Shown here: positions 35,489 to 44,496 of the stretch, in pieces
How positions within the stretch are numbered: the first letter of the stretch is position 1
Layout: each line of letters starts with the position of its first letter
Source of the DNA: Bacillota bacterium
GTDB lineage: Bacteria; Bacillota; Clostridia; Christensenellales; SZUA-584
Direction: 5' to 3'
Length of the DNA: 64,000 nucleotides
Assembly: GCA_023406895.1 (NCBI GenBank)
Contig: JAEXTV010000016.1
Coordinates: 186,001 to 250,000 of the forward strand
Translations under genes and position numbers: made by a program
The notes under the pieces: model-generated
What the model saw: the letters and a program-made list of their open reading frames with translations, nothing else
What the model was told of the DNA's origin: nothing
Databases searched by the model: none

Positions 35489-36643
35489 TCAGATATTATT
35501 AATTTGAGTCTCAATGCTTTCCTTCATCAATTTACCAAGAGGTATGTTAGCTATATCTAAATGACTTTCTAACTGCGGGAAAATTGCTCGTCTTAGACTC
35601 CTGATATTATTCTCTATCTCCAAGGGATCTCCATTTGAACCTTGTTCGGCCAAAAACTCAATATACTCATCAGTATATATTTTCTTTTTCCATATACTTA
35701 TAGCACTTATATCCTTGTGTTCCTGATATATCGTTTCGAGCTTGTCCAAAAAGGTTTCTATGTTCCCATCATGAGCAGGTTTAGGATTAATTGATATAAT
35801 TAGCTGTTCTTTAATTTCTTCTACAGTTTCACTATTTTCATCATATCTAAATTCAAAATGAATATCTTCTTCTCCAGTATCATTTTCAAGATATGGATGG
35901 AAAATTGACAAACTACTAAACTCATTATCGCGTTTAATACTATTACATATGTTGCAACAAGGTATTAAGTTAAAAAAAGATAACGAAAAGTAAGGATATT
36001 TTGATTTTGGTAAATAATGATCTAGCTCTGGTCTTGTTAAGGCTCCGTTATTTCTATCTCGCACTGTATAAGTAAATAATCTATTACAGTAGGGACAAAC
36101 CTTTAAATTGATCGAGTTTGTTAAATCATAAGCATTCCAATTGTTAATTCCATCATTCTTAAAATCTTCATAATTAAATATTTTTTCAAAAATTGTTTTA
36201 AAGGGTTCTTTTATTTCTTGATCTTCGAATAAAAACTCATATCCTATTAATAAAATCTGATGAATCCTTCTTAACTCTATCGGGTCCCCCTCTACAAAAA
36301 TTTTGAAATATAAGGTCGCCGTTGGGTTTAACAAATCATTGAATAAGGCTAATAGATTTAATAAATTACCCCTTACCTGTTCATGAAAATTCGTTTCTTC
36401 ATTAAATATTGTCGGAAGGTTTTGAAATACTATCTGAGTATCTACCTTGCATAGAGAACTAACAAGTGAACCAATTCTTCTCTTTCCTATTCTTATAAAG
36501 GTATCAGCATTAAATGTTTGATGACTATTTAACGTCTGAAAACAATAAGCATAGAATTGTATTTGAGTTTCAATAAATGGGGTTATACTATCCCTGTGAT
36601 TTTGGAATGCATTCCTATATTGAATTTCATTAATCTTTATCAT
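35489..36643 (-). CDS. HNH endonuclease of a Septu-like pair (PtuB-like, enlarged)
   Basis: 384 residues from ATG 36643 (AGGTGAG upstream; GTG four codons earlier is the alternative). An HNH domain near 190-255 has CPYCNRLFTYT, ELDHYLPKSKYPYFSL and NLIPCCNICNSIKRD, very like the PtuB/TIGR02646-type HNH. It is longer than usual PtuB proteins because of about 180 extra residues before the HNH. It overlaps the ATPase gene by 14 nt, so the two are coupled. Predicted role: nuclease effector against phage. AT-rich cargo. Confidence 0.75.
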   Translation of the reverse strand: MIKINEIQYRNAFQNHRDSITPFIETQIQFYAYCFQTLNSHQTFNADTFIRIGKRRIGSLVSSLCKVDTQIVFQNLPTIFNEETNFHEQVRGNLLNLLALFNDLLNPTATLYFKIFVEGDPIELRRIHQILLIGYEFLFEDQEIKEPFKTIFEKIFNYEDFKNDGINNWNAYDLTNSINLKVCPYCNRLFTYTVRDRNNGALTRPELDHYLPKSKYPYFSLSFFNLIPCCNICNSIKRDNEFSSLSIFHPYLENDTGEEDIHFEFRYDENSETVEEIKEQLIISINPKPAHDGNIETFLDKLETIYQEHKDISAISIWKKKIYTDEYIEFLAEQGSNGDPLEIENNIRSLRRAIFPQLESHLDIANIPLGKLMKESIETQINNI

Positions 36644-38594
36644 TATCGAACTCACCTAATAAGATTTTTTCTTTTTCCTTTTGAAGGTTTCTTATCTTCT
36701 CATCTATTCGCTTTACTTGTTCGCTTTCTTTTAATGAGTTACTATATCTTTCTATTAATATTTTTTTTAAATAAGGTTCACCAATGATATTTAGAATCTT
36801 TTTATTTTCATCACTAATATCAGTCTTCTCTTTCTTCTCAATCATTTCGATTTCATTAACAAGATTTTTAATTTTTCGGTTTGCATACTCTCCTATCGTT
36901 GAAGTCATAAAGAAATCGTTTCTTAGTAATGTAAAGATATTAGCTGCAAAAGTTTGTTTTTTACACTTCGAGTTTTCAATCACACCATCTTTAATAAAAA
37001 TAACATTTTGTACCGGTAAATCCGATAGAACAAATGGGGAATTTGAAGACAATAGCAATTGTATTGATTTCACATTTGAATAAATATAGTTCAACATCTT
37101 CAATAAAGTATATAGATTCTTCCTTTGCCATTCTGGATGCAGATATAATTCACATTCATCTAAAATGATAAACAATCTTTCATCTTTAAAATAATCCTTT
37201 AAATCATAAAATCTTGCAATTGTATTTAAATACGCTTCCTGCCCTGAACTAACACCTTGCCAATCAAAAATCAAAAATTCTGTAGCCGTATGAAGATCAT
37301 AATATGAATCTAAAAGATCTTTTAATAGCTTCTTGTCCTTTTTACTAGAAATATCAAGTATAGGTAAGGGGAAATTCTCTCTGCTAATTGAAAATCTTTC
37401 TATTCCTTGAATTTTAATATTTTTTATAAAATTAATTGAAATCTTAAAAAAGATTTTAAAATTCTCTATTATATAACTTATATAGTTTATATCGAAACGA
37501 TAGTCCTTCTGCGAAGATAATTCATTTAAGTAACTGCCAAAAGTATCAAACAAATCTGCAACAAAATATTCATTTGTATCCTCGAATTTTGAATCAATAT
37601 ATTCATTTAACTCTATTCGAAATTTATCATGTTTGATAACAACTTCAATGACATCGAAAAGTTCTGCAATAATTCTTTTTAAAAACGCTCTACAATAATC
37701 ACCTTTGTGTATCTCTAGATTATCTATAATCGTATACATTTTAGATTCGAGTTTATTATTATACATGAATATTCTAGATTTATTCTGAGAATACTTCTCC
37801 AAATTTCTTTGATAAGAAAGGTTGGAAAATATATCGAGCTGCATGGTTATTTTACTTGGAAGACTAAAATCTATATATTCATTAATCCTTTTATCAGATA
37901 GCATTTTTAATATCATTCTTAGTAGACTTGTGTTGTACTTTTTTAGCGGACTAATAGTATACCTTTCGAGAATACTTTTATCTTTTGGATGATGTGGTGA
38001 AGAACCGAATATATTTACATATTCTTTATAATTATTGCATACTTTATTTAAATAACAAGATAATGAAATATCCTTTTTTAATTCAGAATTATGAATAACA
38101 GTTTGCCCCGTGTAAAAAACGTTACTGAAATAAATTGTAATTATTTTAAGTATTGATTCGTTATTTATTGTGGGGTAAATAAACAACTCAAATCCTTCAT
38201 CATCCAAAATATCATTATCTATTTGTTTTATTAAATCTTTACCTGTACAAAACAAATTGAGCTTTTTCTCATTTTCATCAATAAAAATTACTATCTTATC
38301 ATCACTTTGCGGATTATACCTTCCTTTAATTTCACCAAATCGGTCAAAGGAATAATTAAAATTCTTTAAATAATCTATAAGAGTACTTTTTCCAGCACCA
38401 TTTTCTCCAACTATTCCAGTAACATTTAGAATCTTATCGTTATCTCCGATTGTAAAAAATTCTTGAATATACTCTTTATTTTTACTAATACTTAACTTTG
38501 CATTGTCAAATATAAAAATGAATCTGCTCCCGAAATTTATGCTCTGTTCTTTTATGATTCCATATTCTTTTAGCCAAATAAATGCTAGTTGCAT
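36630..38594 (-). CDS. SMC/OLD-like AAA ATPase of a Septu-like pair (PtuA-like)
   Basis: 654 residues. Walker A GIVGENGAGKSTLIDYL (K69), a long helical middle (about 180-440), ABC-type signature WQGVSSGQEAYLN, Walker B LFIILDECELYLHPEWQRK, and D-loop/H-region LLLSSNSPFVLSDLP. This is the ATPase sensor arrangement of PtuA, retron and OLD-type systems. No reverse transcriptase is near, so a retron is unlikely. AT-rich insertion between pcfB and the relaxase. Confidence 0.8.
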   Translation of the reverse strand: MQLAFIWLKEYGIIKEQSINFGSRFIFIFDNAKLSISKNKEYIQEFFTIGDNDKILNVTGIVGENGAGKSTLIDYLKNFNYSFDRFGEIKGRYNPQSDDKIVIFIDENEKKLNLFCTGKDLIKQIDNDILDDEGFELFIYPTINNESILKIITIYFSNVFYTGQTVIHNSELKKDISLSCYLNKVCNNYKEYVNIFGSSPHHPKDKSILERYTISPLKKYNTSLLRMILKMLSDKRINEYIDFSLPSKITMQLDIFSNLSYQRNLEKYSQNKSRIFMYNNKLESKMYTIIDNLEIHKGDYCRAFLKRIIAELFDVIEVVIKHDKFRIELNEYIDSKFEDTNEYFVADLFDTFGSYLNELSSQKDYRFDINYISYIIENFKIFFKISINFIKNIKIQGIERFSISRENFPLPILDISSKKDKKLLKDLLDSYYDLHTATEFLIFDWQGVSSGQEAYLNTIARFYDLKDYFKDERLFIILDECELYLHPEWQRKNLYTLLKMLNYIYSNVKSIQLLLSSNSPFVLSDLPVQNVIFIKDGVIENSKCKKQTFAANIFTLLRNDFFMTSTIGEYANRKIKNLVNEIEMIEKKEKTDISDENKKILNIIGEPYLKKILIERYSNSLKESEQVKRIDEKIRNLQKEKEKILLGEFDNDKD

Positions 38595-38731
38595 TTTTCT
38601 ATTCTCCCATTTGATATCATTATATTAATCGAGTGGTACCGATTACTACGTATGGCATAATGCAGATATATACAATAGTAATATTCAACACAAAATTACA
38701 AATTCCTTGAAATCGAGCATGAGATCTATGA

Positions 38732-40096
38732 TCAACGGAAAGGTTTATATTTATCATCAGTTAACTTTTCATTGCTACCTTGTCTCTTATGCTTTAACAA
38801 ACGCTCTTTCTCCGAAAGCATAACAGTCCATTCTAGAATAGCATTACACAGCTTTATATCCTTACGGAGCGACTTAAGCTGTGTAGATAAGTCGTTAATT
38901 TGCTTATCAATCATTGTACTGTGTTCCTCTAGGATTGATGACTGGCGCTTTGCATTTGACAGCGTATTACGTTCTTCAATTAGGGTATATATCTGGTGTT
39001 CTGTATCTTTTCGAAAACTATTAAGTTGCTCATCCGTATCAATCCTATTCCTATGCAAAAACTTCGCCTGCTCCGAGATAGCGTCCATCAATCGCAAGTC
39101 CTCTCGTAATATAAAAGGCGCCTGACCTGACGGTTGGCGCTGCGCCTCTCGAAGCTTGTATAGATAGTAGAAGTATAGTGCGCGAAGCCCTTTCCAAGTG
39201 ACGCGGCAAAGCTTGAAATCTCCACGCACCTTCACACGTTTAACAATGGGTGGTGTAGGCTTCGGCGGTCGTTCCGGCATCCTGTGACGAAGGATGCGTT
39301 GCTTTATGGCTTCCTCAGTGTATTTGTCACCAAGAGTGTAAAGCCGAACAAACCGTTCCTTACCCTGTGACCGTACCTTCATATATTTGCCGCTTGTAAC
39401 AACCTCGTACCCTTTTTCCTTTAGGCTGCGGATAAACGCTTGAAAACTCATGGATACCATAACGGCCTGATCCACATCCTCTTTGATGGCGCTTCGCCAT
39501 GTGCGTTGTCCGCCGTTCTCGGCTTTCCATTCGGCGTAGTGCCTAGTTCTGCCACTCTCAGGATTCTCTACAACAGATAGTCCATAAGCCATGCACATTC
39601 TATCGGATGTCTGCCTAAGCAGCCGATATGACGCGTTGCAATCGTTATACTTCTTTCCATCCAAAAAAGATACCGAATTGATCACGAAATGGTTATGCAG
39701 GTGTCCTTTGTCGAGATGGGTGGCGACGATGATTTCAAACCGTTCTTCCCAAAGCTTCTGTGCCAGCTTTACGCCGATCTCATGCGCAGTATTCGGCGTT
39801 ATTTCTCCCTTTGCAAAGGATTGATATGCGTGAAAGGCAAGAATTCCATCCTCTTTGCAAAAGCGCCGCTTGGTTATAACCATCTGATCACGGGCTGTTT
39901 CGGGATCGCAGTTCAAGCCGGTGACAAACAGCTTTTTCTCAGTCTTATGATCCTGCATCGTATAATTCATGACATCTGCAAGCCCCTGCAGATCGCTTTC
40001 TGAATATAGGGATGCGTCGGTTTTATCTGGATTCTTGGCATAGTTTACAACCTTGTCGAGCCTGCCCTTGATATCCCATATCGCCGTCGTAGCCAT
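38732..40096 (-). CDS. MOBP-type relaxase
   Basis: 454 residues from ATG 40096 (MATTAIWDIKGRLDKVVNYA), set by AAGGAG 7-8 nt upstream; the longer frame is not coding. The relaxase domain (1-250) has the metal-binding triad in HLDKGHLHNHFVINSV. The catalytic Tyr may be Y19 in VNYAKN. A charged C-terminal helical region (about 320-440) follows. It should nick oriT and stay bound to the 5' end during transfer; MobC (43234) is the partner. Confidence 0.93.
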   Translation of the reverse strand: MATTAIWDIKGRLDKVVNYAKNPDKTDASLYSESDLQGLADVMNYTMQDHKTEKKLFVTGLNCDPETARDQMVITKRRFCKEDGILAFHAYQSFAKGEITPNTAHEIGVKLAQKLWEERFEIIVATHLDKGHLHNHFVINSVSFLDGKKYNDCNASYRLLRQTSDRMCMAYGLSVVENPESGRTRHYAEWKAENGGQRTWRSAIKEDVDQAVMVSMSFQAFIRSLKEKGYEVVTSGKYMKVRSQGKERFVRLYTLGDKYTEEAIKQRILRHRMPERPPKPTPPIVKRVKVRGDFKLCRVTWKGLRALYFYYLYKLREAQRQPSGQAPFILREDLRLMDAISEQAKFLHRNRIDTDEQLNSFRKDTEHQIYTLIEERNTLSNAKRQSSILEEHSTMIDKQINDLSTQLKSLRKDIKLCNAILEWTVMLSEKERLLKHKRQGSNEKLTDDKYKPFR

Positions 40097-40111
40097 ATAC
40101 GCACTCCTTCT

Positions 40112-40146
40112 TGAAAAATAAAAAAATCGTGGTTGAAGACGATTTC
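40112..40146 (-). terminator. Rho-independent terminator upstream of the relaxase
   Basis: On the minus strand, AAATCGT-CTTCAACC-ACGATTT (40145-40124) followed by TTTTATTTTTC. It ends the metallo-hydrolase transcript before the relaxase. Confidence 0.75.
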
Positions 40147-40183
40147 TTTTAGTGTAATGAACCATTCTATTCGGGATAAAGAT

Positions 40184-41479
40184 TTAAATGTTAAAAGAAA
40201 TACCATCTGTCTGTATTTCGACCTTGCCTGAAATGCCCTCAAAGGCGTCCGGCGTCATCGTGTGGATAGGCACGATTTTTTTAGGATTTGCCTCTATCAT
40301 AACACGTCTGATATCGGATACCGACGCATGGCCGCTTGTATGCAGCGATTTTATCAAAAAACCGGCGCTTTGTAGCATTTGCTCTAATTTAAGCTGGGGT
40401 TCGCTATTGCGGTAACCCTGCCACATGGAATACAAGAATGTTCCGTTTTCTAGCGTGCATCTTTCGATGTCTTTAAGCATGGATGGGCGTACCAGCATAA
40501 CAGCCTGATTCTGAACCTCTTTTAGTTTGTCTTTTGGCATATGAAACGCTGAAAAGCGTTTCGCATATTCTCCACCAATCTCGTTGAATACCCTTTGCGT
40601 AAGATAATAAGGATAGAATACTTTGATATTTGAATACTGCTCGGATGGATAGGGCAGGTTGTTCCCGAGCTGGCGCAGCTCAAACAGCACGTTGGCAGTA
40701 TATACATCAATAACGAACAGCCGCTTTGCTTTCAATGAAGCACGAAAGAAACTAACCAGACGGTCGATGTTCTGGCTGGACGACTGAAACAGCACCGGCC
40801 CGGAACAATGGTTCATCATATCGACAGTCTCATTTTCCAATTCTTCTTCCGTCAATACCTGCTCGTCCTGCCTACCAAACATTGTACCCTCAATGAGCAG
40901 CGCATCCGCGCCGCGCGGTACTTGGGTGATGAAACGATCCAGGCAGACCGCCTTGCGTCCATGTCCGCGAAAATCGCCAGTGTAGATCACCGTTTTCCCT
41001 TCGCTGGTGATTTCAAACGCTGCTGCGTCAAACGCAGAGTGATCCATCAAATAGGGCTTGATTCGAAAGTCTCCTGCGGAGAACGGCTGGTACATCTGAA
41101 AGATATGGGCATTCACCATAAAAGCGTCGCATATTTTGAACCGTTGCGAAATCTCGATCAATTTTTTCGTTCCAGCTGATATGAACACAGGGATGCTTTC
41201 ATGAATATAGGGCAGCAACCCGTAGTGGTCGATATGCGCATGCGAAATGACGACTGCATCAAACGCCGGGGAATCCCACTTGTATAATCCTTTTATATCG
41301 GGCAACACCCCAAGCGACAGGAGCTGCCCGCTGGGTAGGGAGGCAATGTGGTCGTCGATGGGTTTCCCATGTAAAAACAGTGGATAGCCCGCATCCAGCA
41401 ATATAGGGCTACACGCCGTTCTGAGTTCAATGACTGTGCCTCCGATTTCGTGAGTTCCTCTATAAACGGTGATATTCAC
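40184..41479 (-). CDS. Metallo-beta-lactamase-fold, beta-CASP nuclease-like protein (RNase J-like)
   Basis: 431 residues, GTG start in a GTGA overlap with the upstream gene. Metal motif HAHIDHYG (H80-H85), later TGDFRGHG, beta-CASP motif A (ALLIEGTMFG), motif B (SLHTSGHAS), motif C (IVPIHT). All metal ligands of RNase J/CPSF73-type hydrolases appear present, so it could cut or degrade RNA or DNA. Housekeeping RNase J is longer (about 550 residues), so this is a different member. Translational coupling to a PD-(D/E)XK protein suggests a two-part system. Confidence 0.8.
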   Translation of the reverse strand: MNITVYRGTHEIGGTVIELRTACSPILLDAGYPLFLHGKPIDDHIASLPSGQLLSLGVLPDIKGLYKWDSPAFDAVVISHAHIDHYGLLPYIHESIPVFISAGTKKLIEISQRFKICDAFMVNAHIFQMYQPFSAGDFRIKPYLMDHSAFDAAAFEITSEGKTVIYTGDFRGHGRKAVCLDRFITQVPRGADALLIEGTMFGRQDEQVLTEEELENETVDMMNHCSGPVLFQSSSQNIDRLVSFFRASLKAKRLFVIDVYTANVLFELRQLGNNLPYPSEQYSNIKVFYPYYLTQRVFNEIGGEYAKRFSAFHMPKDKLKEVQNQAVMLVRPSMLKDIERCTLENGTFLYSMWQGYRNSEPQLKLEQMLQSAGFLIKSLHTSGHASVSDIRRVMIEANPKKIVPIHTMTPDAFEGISGKVEIQTDGISFNI

Positions 41480-43080
41480 TGGTCAGCCCTCTCCCCAAAA
41501 TGTCTTTTCAAATCCAGTGAAGTTCGGATATCCGTGATGGCATTCTGGTGCTCGGTGAAATAAATATAGTTCAATCGGATAATGTCCTCGTCCACAGCCA
41601 ATTCCATGCCAGCAAAGGATTCGTCATCATATTGACCCGTGGGCATCACGCAGGCGGCAATCAGTTTCAGTTTGTCGGGAATGCTGCCACCAAAACCAAA
41701 CAGCCGCCACCAGTCTGAACCGGCCTCGCTGCGCAAGAGTTCACGAATAAACACGGTATAAGCAATCGCCTGCTTGAGCGCGTCCTTGGGCGGTTCTTTG
41801 GCCATGTTTTCATCCTTGAGCTCCAGAATGGCAAGGGATGTTCCCTTGCCTTTGCCCATGCGTGCAAAAAGATCAATACCACCACCCCGAAACCCGGAAT
41901 ACTTCACCTGTGCGTGTTGACTGGCGCTTATCGGCGTGGGCATGGGGAAACGTAGCTTGGCCACTCTGACCGGCTGTATGAACGGCAGCGTCTTATCTGT
42001 TACCTTGGAGAATTCACTGAGCAACAGGCTCTCCAACCGGTGTTCCTCATTGCTTTTACCCTCTGCATTGCGCTGTGCTGCCCGTTCCTTAAAAAAAGAA
42101 CGAAAAGCTGCCGCTGCCGGGCTATCCCACGGTACACCGTGAGCATTATGCGTACAGCCGAAGTCTCGCTGATTTAGTGCGTCATATCCAGTCGAGTCCA
42201 GCAGAAGTGCAGTTTTATAGCACAGTTGTGCCACCGTCTGTCCAAGATATCGAAGTTCAAATATTAGGTGCTGTTTCGCTTTCTTGGCGTTTGAAACATT
42301 CATATATAGCATAAGCGGAGCCCACTCATGAAAACTGCTACGTACCTTTTCAATGTAGCTTTCGTTTATATGAATATCCTCGGCATAGCCTTTGTAGCGT
42401 GTTTCCCATTCAGGGTTTTCTGCCAGTAGCTTTCTGGTTTCCGCGATTACGCCTAGAAGCTCCTGCTGTAGCGCAATCCGTCTGACAGCTTCCAGTGCCG
42501 AGCCATTATCGGTGGCAAGGGTAAGATGTGCGCCGTTTTCAAGGATCAACTGACTCGTCTCCAAATTGCATGCAGCAATTGGGGTATGACCATAGAGTAT
42601 GATCCACCACGGTATATGTTCCTGCCAATTCTGTGTCGAAGCAATGGGGTAGTGCGAAAATGCGGTCGCTGCTTCGCTGAGGCCGGAACCATAAGCCCCG
42701 TCATGCCATGCGTTGCGAATACTTATGCCCTTATTTGTTGTAAGCAACTCCAGTAAAAAATCCATTGCGGCAAAGGGACGTGCTTCGCGGTTCAGCGTCA
42801 GCTTAGCTTGCAGTGCCACCTCGTCGGCCAATTGACGCACTTGCGACGTTGTCATTCGTTCCTGATATCGCAACATCTCGTCACCTGCGAGGATACCCGT
42901 TCCGTTGAGGTTGATGGAGATAACCGGGTGCAATCTTCCCGCATTCTCCCGCGCAACGGTCAGGCAGGCATATTGCTCGTCGCAGGGGTATGTCATAAGC
43001 GCTATTAGTTTTTCGCCGCTTCGGGTAAGGATCTGGTGAAGAATCGACCAAGCGACAGCATTATTGGACAGTACTGGCAT
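41476..43080 (-). CDS. Uncharacterised protein with PD-(D/E)XK nuclease-like C-terminal domain
   Basis: 534 residues; ATG 43080 after AGGAGG. No named family recognised. Near residues 395-425, GGIDLFARMGKG...SLAILELKDEN gives the D...E-x-K pattern of a PD-(D/E)XK nuclease. The N-terminal 380 residues are unassigned (WHDGAYGSGLSEAAT; NQRDFGCTHNAHGVPWDSP). It is coupled to the beta-CASP gene by 4 nt and GC content is like the backbone. It may be a defence or plasmid-addiction pair, or an ICE DNA-processing nuclease. Confidence 0.65.
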   Translation of the reverse strand: MPVLSNNAVAWSILHQILTRSGEKLIALMTYPCDEQYACLTVARENAGRLHPVISINLNGTGILAGDEMLRYQERMTTSQVRQLADEVALQAKLTLNREARPFAAMDFLLELLTTNKGISIRNAWHDGAYGSGLSEAATAFSHYPIASTQNWQEHIPWWIILYGHTPIAACNLETSQLILENGAHLTLATDNGSALEAVRRIALQQELLGVIAETRKLLAENPEWETRYKGYAEDIHINESYIEKVRSSFHEWAPLMLYMNVSNAKKAKQHLIFELRYLGQTVAQLCYKTALLLDSTGYDALNQRDFGCTHNAHGVPWDSPAAAAFRSFFKERAAQRNAEGKSNEEHRLESLLLSEFSKVTDKTLPFIQPVRVAKLRFPMPTPISASQHAQVKYSGFRGGGIDLFARMGKGKGTSLAILELKDENMAKEPPKDALKQAIAYTVFIRELLRSEAGSDWWRLFGFGGSIPDKLKLIAACVMPTGQYDDESFAGMELAVDEDIIRLNYIYFTEHQNAITDIRTSLDLKRHFGERADQ

Positions 43081-43233
43081 AAACGCCTCCTCGCACTAGG
43101 GTATATAACAGATTATTATAAATACGTTATATGAATATATTTTACCATATATCTTGTACAAAGTCTGGTACAGTTAAAGTGTTAAGCGATCCTTAGAAGA
43201 TGCCTGTGGCGAGGTTAATTGACTACTACTATG

Positions 43234-43563
43234 TTAAACCGTCTTTTCCGGCAGTGTTACTGCCTTTTGAATTTCCAATATCGTTCTTCGTAAATATGCC
43301 GCCTCGCGTTCAAAGCCCGTTTCATCTACATATCCTGTTGCATTTGCCTTTACCGCAAGCTGATTGATATTGCCTCCAATAGCGCGCAGCTCCCGCATCA
43401 TATTGTAAAAATCAATGGGCGGCAGCTCTTTTGGCGTATACCCATTAATCAAAAAACGCAAGTAATTCTCTTGAGATAATCCAGTTCTTTTCGCATTATC
43501 ACGCAATCGTTGACTTTCAACTTCATTCAGCCAAACTTGTGCGCGGATATTCCTTTTTCGCAT
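43234..43563 (-). CDS. mobC: MobC-like relaxosome accessory protein
   Basis: 109 residues. N-terminal ribbon-helix-helix (RAQVWLNEVESQRLRDNAKRTGLSQENYLRFLINGY), then the MobC signature IGGNINQLAVKANATGYVD. It should bind oriT and help the MOBP relaxase. Located next to the candidate oriT. GGAGGTA lies rather far (11-12 nt) from the ATG, with a minimal ATG-AAA-TAG in between. Confidence 0.92.
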   Translation of the reverse strand: MRKRNIRAQVWLNEVESQRLRDNAKRTGLSQENYLRFLINGYTPKELPPIDFYNMMRELRAIGGNINQLAVKANATGYVDETGFEREAAYLRRTILEIQKAVTLPEKTV

Positions 43564-43597
43564 TCTATTTCATTACCTCCATCGCAAAATTGAAGGG

Positions 43598-43680
43598 GTA
43601 TTAGGGGCAAGCCCCTAACAAGCGGATTTTGGGAGACAAAATCCAGTGCTTGCTAAGACAACGCAGAGCGTTGCCCCTAT
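43598..43680. other. oriT: Candidate origin of transfer (oriT)
   Basis: Three perfect inverted repeats within 80 bp of non-coding DNA upstream of mobC: TTAGGGGC-AA-GCCCCTAA (43601-43618), GGATTTTG-GGAGA-CAAAATCC (43624-43644), CAACGC-AGA-GCGTTG (43659-43673). The outer GGGGCAA (43604-43610) and TTGCCCC (43672-43678) can also pair. The unpaired GTGCTTGCTAAGA between stems 2 and 3 is a plausible nick region. Position beside mobC is usual for MOBP systems. Confidence 0.65.
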
Positions 43681-43697
43681 ACCAGCCGGGAAAGAAA

Positions 43698-44471
43698 TCA
43701 CCTCTCGAGATCGCGCGCATTGCGACTCTCCGGCGTTCTAACAGGGCCCTTTTCGAAGTTGTCCACCTGTTTAAATCCGATGCTATCCACATAATGCGCG
43801 GTGCTTTTACCTCGTTCTTTGACGACAACCACGTCGCTTACCGACAATGAATGCCCTTTGAAATCCTTCGGATGCTCCATATTGAACTTATAGAACAAAT
43901 CCTCTAACGTTTCGTTTAGCTTCATGTCACCGGAGTAGACCAAATCGTAATTGCGGATGTCGCAATTGATACCGTTTTTCTGGAGGTATTCGTAAGATTC
44001 AAACCGGATACCATGTAGATTATCTGAGCGCTTAAGCTGATAGATTGAATATTGGCGCTGCGGTAAGTTTTGATGCTCGGTTTCCTCAGATGGCGGTTCA
44101 GCTGCTGGCGCTTCCACCTTCTGCACCTCAATCTGACCGTTAATCGAGTAGAACATCTCAGGCGATTCAAAGAGCTTTGCATACTTTTCAGCCAGTTCTC
44201 CGGACAGTTCTGAGAAGTTATCCTCACTCAATCCCACGATGAGAAATGTGCCGGCGATGATATCGAACATCTCACCGCTTTTGCTGTAGATGGCACGGTT
44301 GAGCGGCAACCCCTCCATTTTTCCTTCTTCATTGCATACCAGCCCCACCAAATCATCATACGGATATATCGCTTCAATGTATCCGCCCACCTCACGCTGC
44401 AGAGAATGCAGACCGGAGTCGATGTCCTTCATATACGGCTTTTTCAGGGGCTCAACAACTAATACTTTCAT
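43698..44471 (-). CDS. DUF3846 / YodL-domain ICE protein
   Basis: 257 residues from ATG 44471 (GGAGG upstream). The DUF3846 domain covers about 1-115 (MKVLVVEPLKKPYMKDIDSG; GGYIEAIYPYDD; DIIAGTFLIVGL). A Pro/Glu linker follows, then a YodL-like domain (about 140-245; YSIYQLKRSDNLHGIRFESYEYL; HSLSVSDVVVVKERG). Both domains are frequent in Firmicute ICEs and of unknown biochemical role. Ends DLER; the stop overlaps a GAGAGGTGA ribosome-like site facing the oriT region. Confidence 0.85.
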   Translation of the reverse strand: MKVLVVEPLKKPYMKDIDSGLHSLQREVGGYIEAIYPYDDLVGLVCNEEGKMEGLPLNRAIYSKSGEMFDIIAGTFLIVGLSEDNFSELSGELAEKYAKLFESPEMFYSINGQIEVQKVEAPAAEPPSEETEHQNLPQRQYSIYQLKRSDNLHGIRFESYEYLQKNGINCDIRNYDLVYSGDMKLNETLEDLFYKFNMEHPKDFKGHSLSVSDVVVVKERGKSTAHYVDSIGFKQVDNFEKGPVRTPESRNARDLER

Positions 44472-44496
44472 CAAAAATCCTCCTTTGTTTCTTTTG

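Noticed and set aside
35489..38594. Retron interpretation of the ATPase-HNH pair
   Set aside because: No reverse transcriptase gene or msr/msd-like RNA was seen nearby.
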